18,683 nucleotides of DNA, taken from contig JABDJG010000339.1 in assembly GCA_013002595.1 (NCBI GenBank), positions 1 to 18,683 of the forward strand, read 5' to 3'. Source of the DNA: Hyphomicrobiales bacterium (lineage in GTDB: Bacteria; Pseudomonadota; Alphaproteobacteria; Rhizobiales; Aestuariivirgaceae). Position 1 is the stretch's first letter. Every line of letters starts with the position of its first letter. Below the pieces are notes generated by a model, which was not told the origin of the DNA, did no database searches, and was given only the letters and a program-made list of their open reading frames with translations. The translations under genes and the position numbers were made by a program. Shown in pieces: positions 13,996-18,683 of this stretch.

Positions 13996-14496
13996 ATGCC
14001 AGGCTCACAGGACATGACCGACGACGAACTGATCATTTACGACGGGCGCCAGTCAGAAACCGCCGCCGCCGTGCAGCGCGGCGTGTCGCGCATGCTGTCG
14101 ATGGCCGGGTTTGCCACCCTGCCGGAATTCCCGCTGGTCTCCGGGCGGCGGGCCGACATCTTCGCGGTCAATGACAAAGGCCGCATCTGGATCATCGAGA
14201 TCAAATCGTCGGTTACCGACTTCCGGGCAGACAACAAATGGCCCGAGTACTGGGATTATTGCGACCAGCTGTATTTCGCGGTGCCGCCGGATTTGCCGCA
14301 GGACATCCTGCCGGGGGAGGCCGGGTTGATTGTTGCCGATGCCTGGGGGGCCGAGATCCTGCGCCAGCCGGAGCCACAACTGCTGGCTGCCGCCCGGCGC
14401 AAGGCGGTCACCCTGCGCTTTGCCCGCGCCGCGGCACTGCGCCTACATTCGGTCTACGATCCCAGGGTTGCCGGGTTGTTGAGAAACGAGGACTAA
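13996..14496 (+). CDS. mmcB: MmcB-family putative DNA-repair endonuclease
   Basis: The protein is 166 residues from the chosen ATG, with the PD-(D/E)xK nuclease pattern D54 (GRRADIFAV) and E68-x-K70 (IWIIEIKSS). The conserved KWPEYWDYCDQLYFAV region is at about 81-96. MmcB was described in Caulobacter and is conserved across alphaproteobacteria; the family is linked to the DNA damage response, possibly supplying a nuclease for translesion synthesis or crosslink repair. The start is uncertain: ATGs at 13978, 13996 and 14014 are in frame and none has a convincing ribosome binding site. The family's usual N-terminus near DGRQSE argues against much extra sequence. Its stop lies 2 bp from the stop of the convergent regulator gene. 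Confidence 0.85.
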   Translation: MPGSQDMTDDELIIYDGRQSETAAAVQRGVSRMLSMAGFATLPEFPLVSGRRADIFAVNDKGRIWIIEIKSSVTDFRADNKWPEYWDYCDQLYFAVPPDLPQDILPGEAGLIVADAWGAEILRQPEPQLLAAARRKAVTLRFARAAALRLHSVYDPRVAGLLRNED

Positions 14497-14498
14497 CT

Positions 14499-15044
14499 CT
14501 AGCGCGGGGCGCGTTTGGCGAGGATGCGCTGCAGGGTGCGGCGGTGCATGTTGAGCTGGCGGGCGGTCTCGGAGACATTGCGGTTACACAGCTCGTAGAC
14601 ACGCTGTATATGCTCCCAGCGGACCCGGTCGGCCGACATCGGGTTTTCCGGCAGGGCGGCGCGCTGGTCGGGGCCAGCCATGAGCGCACCATAAACCGCA
14701 TCGGCATCAGCCGGCTTGGCAAGGTAATCGATCGCGCCCAGTTTGACCGCGCTGACGGCGGTCGCCAGATTGCCGTAACCGGTCAGCACGACAGCGCGCG
14801 CTTCGGGACGGGCCTGGTGCAGGGCTTCAATCACATCAAGCCCGCTGCCATCGGTCAGCCGCAGATCGACCACTGCGTAATCCGGCGGGCTCGCCTTGAT
14901 CTGGGCGATGCCCTCGGCAACAGTCTCGGCCATGCGCACATCAAAGCCGCGGGTTTCCATTGCCCTGCCCAGGCGATTAAGAAACGGGCGGTCATCATCG
15001 ACCAGTAAAAGCGATTGCTGTGTGTTGCCGGATGTGTCCGTCAT
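14499..15044 (-). CDS. regA: RegA/ActR/PrrA-type redox response regulator
   Basis: This 181-residue response regulator is the usual length for RegA/ActR/PrrA. The receiver domain (about 11-120) has the acidic cluster D16-D18, phospho-acceptor D60, T88 and K110. The C-terminal Fis-type helix-turn-helix NVSETARQLNMHRRTLQRIL (156-175) and the ending AKRAPR are nearly invariant in this family. These regulators respond with the membrane kinase RegB/ActS to the redox state of the quinone pool. They control respiration, CO2 and N2 fixation, or photosynthesis genes depending on the species. A longer in-frame start at 15188 adds 48 residues that do not fit the family, so ATG 15044 was chosen. No kinase gene is adjacent in the window. 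Confidence 0.93.
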   Translation of the reverse strand: MTDTSGNTQQSLLLVDDDRPFLNRLGRAMETRGFDVRMAETVAEGIAQIKASPPDYAVVDLRLTDGSGLDVIEALHQARPEARAVVLTGYGNLATAVSAVKLGAIDYLAKPADADAVYGALMAGPDQRAALPENPMSADRVRWEHIQRVYELCNRNVSETARQLNMHRRTLQRILAKRAPR

Positions 15045-15317
15045 GATCCCAACTCGATATTCCAACTGTTGCCAAGTATGATGCGGCAACGACCCCGATT
15101 TGTCTTTGCGTTTTTCAAAACGCTGCTTCTTTATACGGGTCATGACACCATTAGGACAAGACTCCACAGGGTCAGGGGTTTGGGTCATCGAAATTGATTG
15201 TGTGGCAGCGTTTGACGTGAGTTGTAATTGCCGGCCCGGCGCAGTAACTCACTACGGAAACATCGATATTGAGATTCGCCTCGTTTCGGCGGGAAACACA
15301 CGTTACAGTTAACAACC
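15045..15317. other. Divergent intergenic region between regA and the hydroxylase gene
   Basis: This 273-bp region separates the divergent regA and dioxygenase genes. It includes a dyad GTTGCC (15068-15073) and GGCAAC (15085-15090), 11 bp apart and close to the regA start, which might be a regulatory site. A T-rich stretch runs about 15100-15135, and there is a TTGACG at 15212-15217 without a clear -10 partner. No small gene was recognised. Confidence 0.35.
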
Positions 15318-16142
15318 ATGTCATCTGCCATCGACCAAAACAATCCAGAGCGCCCCGATACGCTGCGTCGGCCCATGCGCAAACGCATAAAACGCTTCGG
15401 CAAGAAGATGACCCGGCGGATTGCCGGCATTCAGGCGAGCCAGTCGCTGGTGCCCGATACGCCGATCATCGGCAACGAGCATTTCGACTTTCTGGATGGC
15501 TTTACCGACAACTGGCAAACCATCCGCGATGAGGTGGTGGAGATTCTCAAGCACCGTGACGATATTCCGGCGTTCCAGGAAATCTCGCCGGACCAGTACC
15601 GTATTTCGAAGGGCAAGAACTGGCGCACTTTCGTGCTGTACGGATTCGGTAAAAAGATGGAACGTAATGCCGAACAGGCACCGGTCACGACACGGATCCT
15701 CGAACAGGTGCCAAACCTCCAGACGGCATGGTTCTCGATCCTGGCGCCGGGTTATCACATTCCTGCCCATACCGGTGTGACCAAGGGCATTTTGCGCTCG
15801 CATCTCGGCCTGATCATTCCCAAAGAGCAGGAAAAATGCCGGATTCGCGTTGGCGATGACATCCATGTCTGGCGGCCAGGCGAAATCTTCGTCTTCGACG
15901 ACACCTATGAGCACGAGGTGTGGAACGATACCGACGAAGAGCGGGTCGTTCTACTGTTCGATTTCGACCGGCCGATGCGGTTTTGGGGACGCGCGCTCAA
16001 CAGCATGTTCCTAAAGCTGATGAAACTGACCGCGTTCTATCAAGAGCCGCGAAAGAACCTGATAAACTTCGAAGACCGGTATGAAGCCGCGATCCGCCGG
16101 GCCGATGCCAATCTGGAAAAGCTCAGCGATGGCGACGACTAA
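15318..16142 (+). CDS. Aspartyl/asparaginyl beta-hydroxylase-family dioxygenase (LpxO/OlsC-like)
   Basis: This 274-residue protein has the AspH-fold Fe(II)/2-oxoglutarate dioxygenase domain at about 85-220. IPAHTGVTKGILRSHLGL (148-165) holds the candidate iron ligand H151 and the conserved R160 and H162. YEHEVWNDT (197-205) holds the second iron ligand H199, and R209 is placed to bind 2-oxoglutarate. The family uses a two-His facial site without the usual Asp. Bacterial relatives hydroxylate lipid A acyl chains (LpxO) or ornithine lipids (OlsC), and some act on peptides. The basic N-terminus (RKRIKRFGKKMTRR, 21-34) could attach to the membrane. The ABC exporter gene begins inside its 3' end (14-bp overlap). 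No clear ribosome binding site precedes the ATG. The substrate is inferred only in general terms. Confidence 0.85.
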   Translation: MSSAIDQNNPERPDTLRRPMRKRIKRFGKKMTRRIAGIQASQSLVPDTPIIGNEHFDFLDGFTDNWQTIRDEVVEILKHRDDIPAFQEISPDQYRISKGKNWRTFVLYGFGKKMERNAEQAPVTTRILEQVPNLQTAWFSILAPGYHIPAHTGVTKGILRSHLGLIIPKEQEKCRIRVGDDIHVWRPGEIFVFDDTYEHEVWNDTDEERVVLLFDFDRPMRFWGRALNSMFLKLMKLTAFYQEPRKNLINFEDRYEAAIRRADANLEKLSDGDD

Positions 16143-17898
16143 CGGCTCAACGCGTACAAATGATCGCGGCGCGCTGCGCCGGCTCCTGTGGATCTTCTTC
16201 CAGGCCGAGGGAACCCGTCCCTATCTGGTGCTGTTCTGCCTCCTGATTGCCGGTGCCTTTGAAGCGGTCAGTCTGTCGGCCATGCTGCCGGCGGCAACCA
16301 CGCTTAGCGGCGGGCCGGTGGAGAATTCTTCGGCTTTCAACCAGATGGTGCTCAACGCGATTTCCGGTGTGGGGTTTGAGCCGAGCCTTCCGGTGCTGAT
16401 CATCATCGTGGTCGGGGCCATGGTGGCTAAGAGCATTTTGTCATTCCTGGCGATGACATATGCGGGATATTCTGTTGCCGTTGTCAGCGTTACCTTGCGC
16501 AAAAGGTTGCTGAAGGCGTTGTTTGCGGCAAACTGGGCCTACTTCACCAGCCTGCGCGGCGGCAGCATCGCCAATACGTTCAGCGTCAACGCCACCAACG
16601 CCGGGCAGGCGTATTATCTGGCGGCCCAGAGCATCGCACTTGGCCTGCAGTGCGTTGTCTATATCGGCGTGGCGGTTTTCGTTTCGTATAAACTGGCGCT
16701 GGCCGGCTGTGCGTTCGGGCTGATTACAACGGCAATCCTGTCGGGCCTGATCAAGCTGGGCCGCCGCGCGGGTTACAAACAGACCGACCGGACCGCGGAA
16801 CTGGTTGCGCATCTCAGCGATGCGCTCGGCAATATCAAGCCGATCAAGACAATGAACCGGCAGGAACACTTTCTGGCCTATTCAGCGCGCAAGATCCAAT
16901 CGCTGAAACGTGCATTGGTCAACCAGGCGATCTCGCGGGAAGGCTTGTATTATGGCGGTGACCTGCTGTCGGCACTGGTGATCGGCCTGGGCGTTTATAT
17001 GGCCGGTGTCTACTGGCTTATCCCACTGCCCGAACTGGTGGTCATCGGGGTCATCTTTTTCCAGGTAACCGCGATCATTTCCAAGGTGCAGCGGCGCTAC
17101 CAAAGAGTGGCCGCCCTTGAAAGCGCCTATATCAGATCATACGAGCAGATCGAAGAGCTTGAGAGAAACCTCGAGGTCGATAACGGTGGCCAGACACCGA
17201 CCCTGAACCAGGGCATCACGTTTGACAATGTCAGTTTTTCCCATGGTGACAACGCGGTCATCCGCAACGCCTCACTCGAGATCGCCGCCGGCGGCATCAC
17301 GGTGCTGCAAGGACCGTCCGGCGCCGGCAAGACAACCCTGATCGATCTGTTGTTGGGCCTCTACCAGGCGGACAGCGGGCGCATCGAGATTGACGGACTG
17401 CCGATTGCCGAGGTTGATCTTGCCCAATGGCGGTCCATGACAGGCTACGTGCCGCAGGAGCTTTCACTGCTGCACGGCACGGTGATGATCAATGTCGCGC
17501 TCGGCGATGCAAACGTCAGCCGCGAGGCTGTCGTTGAGGCGATGACGCGTGCGGGTGCAGAACCGCTGATCAACGAGCTGTCTGCCGGGATAGATACCGA
17601 TGTTGGCGAGATGGGGTCCAAACTGTCCGGCGGGCAACGCCAGCGGATTTCGCTTGCCCGGGCGCTGATCCTCAAACCGAAGCTGTTGATCCTGGATGAG
17701 GTGACCAGCGCGCTCGACCCGGAGACCGAACAACGGATCTGCGACAGTGTTGCCGGGCTTGCCGGCGAATACACGATTGTGGTGATCACGCATCGGCCGG
17801 CCTGGGTCGCCGTTGCAACGCAGCTCTACAGCATCGATGCCGGCACGGTCCGCCGGGTGCCGGTGCCGCTTAGAGCCGGGCAGGCCAGCACAGCATGA
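16129..17898 (+). CDS. Fused ABC exporter (permease and ATPase)
   Basis: This 589-residue half-transporter is of the type I exporter (MsbA/ABCB-like) layout. A membrane domain with about six helices covers residues 30-320. The nucleotide-binding domain (about 360-580) has Walker A GPSGAGKT (395-402), Q-loop Q443, signature LSGGQ (499-503), Walker B LLILDE (519-524) and H-loop H555. It should act as a homodimer in the inner membrane, exporting or flipping a hydrophobic molecule. The start at ATG 16129 (GGAAAAG just upstream) overlaps the hydroxylase gene by 14 bp; in-frame ATGs at 16081 and 16105 would give longer overlaps. The stop overlaps the next start by 4 bp (ATGA). The cargo is probably the product of its operon neighbours; its identity cannot be read from sequence. 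Confidence 0.9.
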   Translation: MATTNGSTRTNDRGALRRLLWIFFQAEGTRPYLVLFCLLIAGAFEAVSLSAMLPAATTLSGGPVENSSAFNQMVLNAISGVGFEPSLPVLIIIVVGAMVAKSILSFLAMTYAGYSVAVVSVTLRKRLLKALFAANWAYFTSLRGGSIANTFSVNATNAGQAYYLAAQSIALGLQCVVYIGVAVFVSYKLALAGCAFGLITTAILSGLIKLGRRAGYKQTDRTAELVAHLSDALGNIKPIKTMNRQEHFLAYSARKIQSLKRALVNQAISREGLYYGGDLLSALVIGLGVYMAGVYWLIPLPELVVIGVIFFQVTAIISKVQRRYQRVAALESAYIRSYEQIEELERNLEVDNGGQTPTLNQGITFDNVSFSHGDNAVIRNASLEIAAGGITVLQGPSGAGKTTLIDLLLGLYQADSGRIEIDGLPIAEVDLAQWRSMTGYVPQELSLLHGTVMINVALGDANVSREAVVEAMTRAGAEPLINELSAGIDTDVGEMGSKLSGGQRQRISLARALILKPKLLILDEVTSALDPETEQRICDSVAGLAGEYTIVVITHRPAWVAVATQLYSIDAGTVRRVPVPLRAGQASTA

Positions 17899-18683
17899 CC
17901 TCGCCTGATTTCGCCATCGAGGTTCGCGGCGTTAGCGACGATGCCGGCCTGAAGGCGTTCCTCGATGTGCCGTTCATCATCTACAGCGATGATCCGAACT
18001 GGGTGCCGCAACTGGATATGGAACGGCGCGAGCATCTGTCGGCCAAACACAATCCTTATTTCGAACATGCCGAGGCACAGCTGTTTGTTGCATACAAGAA
18101 CGGCCAGCCGGTTGGGCGGATTTCGGCGCAGGTTGATCAATTGCGGCTGGAGCGATATGGCGACGCCGGCGGGCAGTTCGGGTTTCTCGAGGGCATAGAG
18201 GACCCGGATGTGTTTGCAAAGTTGCTCGAGGCGGCCGAGGGCTGGCTGACGGCGCGCGGCATGAAACTGGCCAAGGGGCCGTTCAGTTTTTCGATCAACG
18301 AGGAAACCGGCCTTTTGGTTGACGGCTTCGAGCGGCCGCCATCGATCATGATGGGCCATGCCAAGCCTTATTATGGCGCACAGCTGGAGGCGCTTGGATA
18401 CGCCAAGGCCATGGACGTCATTGCCTATGACTATGACGCGCTTATTCCACTGCCGCGTTCGATGCGCTCGATGGTCGACAAGGCGCTCAAGTCCGGCGAC
18501 ATGACGATCCGCACGATCAGCAAGAAGAATCTGGCACACGACCTCGACATCATCATCGACATTTTCAACGATGCCTGGTCGGACAACTGGGAATTCGTGC
18601 CGATGACCAGGGCCGAGGTCGCCGCGCTTGGCAAGAACCTAAAATTCCTGGTGTCGGAAGGCTATATCGCGATTGCCGACTGG
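17895..18683 (+). CDS. GNAT/YghO-like acyltransferase-family protein, 3' end cut by window
   Basis: The first 263 residues are present, in frame to the last base; family members are usually near 380-400 residues. The protein belongs to a GNAT-fold group often auto-annotated as dATP pyrophosphohydrolase or YghO-like N-acetyltransferase. Visible blocks include DDPNWVPQL (32-40), the GNAT-like strand GQPVGRISAQVD (70-81), KGPFSFSINEETGLLVDGF (127-145) and HAKPYYGAQLEALGYAKAMD (155-174). The second acyltransferase module begins near 205 (TIRTISKKNL). The ATG overlaps the ABC exporter stop (ATGA), so it is co-translated. From memory, a Caulobacter member of this group was identified as a bacterial ceramide synthase, so N-acylation of a lipid backbone is one possible reaction here. 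This is not established by the sequence. Confidence 0.75.
   Translation, partial: MTSPDFAIEVRGVSDDAGLKAFLDVPFIIYSDDPNWVPQLDMERREHLSAKHNPYFEHAEAQLFVAYKNGQPVGRISAQVDQLRLERYGDAGGQFGFLEGIEDPDVFAKLLEAAEGWLTARGMKLAKGPFSFSINEETGLLVDGFERPPSIMMGHAKPYYGAQLEALGYAKAMDVIAYDYDALIPLPRSMRSMVDKALKSGDMTIRTISKKNLAHDLDIIIDIFNDAWSDNWEFVPMTRAEVAALGKNLKFLVSEGYIAIADW

Noticed and set aside
15045..15188. N-terminal extension of the RegA-like regulator
   Set aside because: RegA/ActR proteins are about 180 residues and the extra 48 residues lack similarity; ATG 15044 gives the family length.
17895..18683. dATP pyrophosphohydrolase
   Set aside because: The visible sequence has no Nudix box; that name is a common database mislabel for this GNAT-like group.
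1..18683. CRISPR array, tRNA, rRNA, insertion sequence or prophage remnants
   Set aside because: No regular spaced repeats, transposase or integrase motifs, or structured RNA gene were recognised on either strand.

Overview
The window looks like chromosomal DNA of a marine-type alphaproteobacterium, probably of the Hyphomicrobiales or a relative. This rests on moderately high GC by eye, a RegA/ActR-type response regulator with the alphaproteobacterial C-terminal helix-turn-helix, an MmcB-family protein, and genes for catabolism of 2,3-dihydroxypropane-1-sulfonate (DHPS), an abundant plankton sulfonate. No rRNA, tRNA, insertion sequence or CRISPR array was seen.

Region 1 (about 1-11,400) is an organosulfonate island. 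A LacI-family regulator and a GMC flavoprotein oxidoreductase form a coupled minus-strand pair (ATGA overlap). A perfect 16-bp palindrome of the LacI-family operator type sits inside the regulator's own promoter. Divergent from it lie a TRAP solute-binding protein and a fused DctQM permease. They are followed by hpsN (sulfopropanediol 3-dehydrogenase, a histidinol dehydrogenase homologue), hpsO (SDR), hpsP (zinc MDR alcohol dehydrogenase), suyA and suyB (sulfolactate sulfo-lyase). Together these give import, HpsO/HpsP interconversion of DHPS enantiomers, oxidation by HpsN to (R)-sulfolactate, and SuyAB cleavage to pyruvate and sulfite. No sulfite oxidase or exporter is present in the window. 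The operon is followed by a strong hairpin without a U-tract.

Region 2 (about 11,450-15,050) is a mixed block. It holds an allantoicase with two repeated modules; a convergent AAA+ ATPase with an N-terminal winged-helix-like region and an unusual Walker B; an MmcB-family putative DNA-repair nuclease; and a RegA/ActR redox response regulator without its histidine kinase nearby. Convergent neighbours are packed very tightly: a shared palindromic CTAG gives both stops at 12457-12460, and only 2 bp separate the stops near 14497.

Region 3 (about 15,318 to the end) is a plus-strand operon of three overlapping genes: an aspartyl/asparaginyl beta-hydroxylase-fold (LpxO/OlsC-like) dioxygenase, a fused ABC exporter, and a GNAT/YghO-like acyltransferase cut by the window edge. 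The combination suggests modification and transport of a lipid or lipopeptide. This is the part of the window whose biology is least explained.
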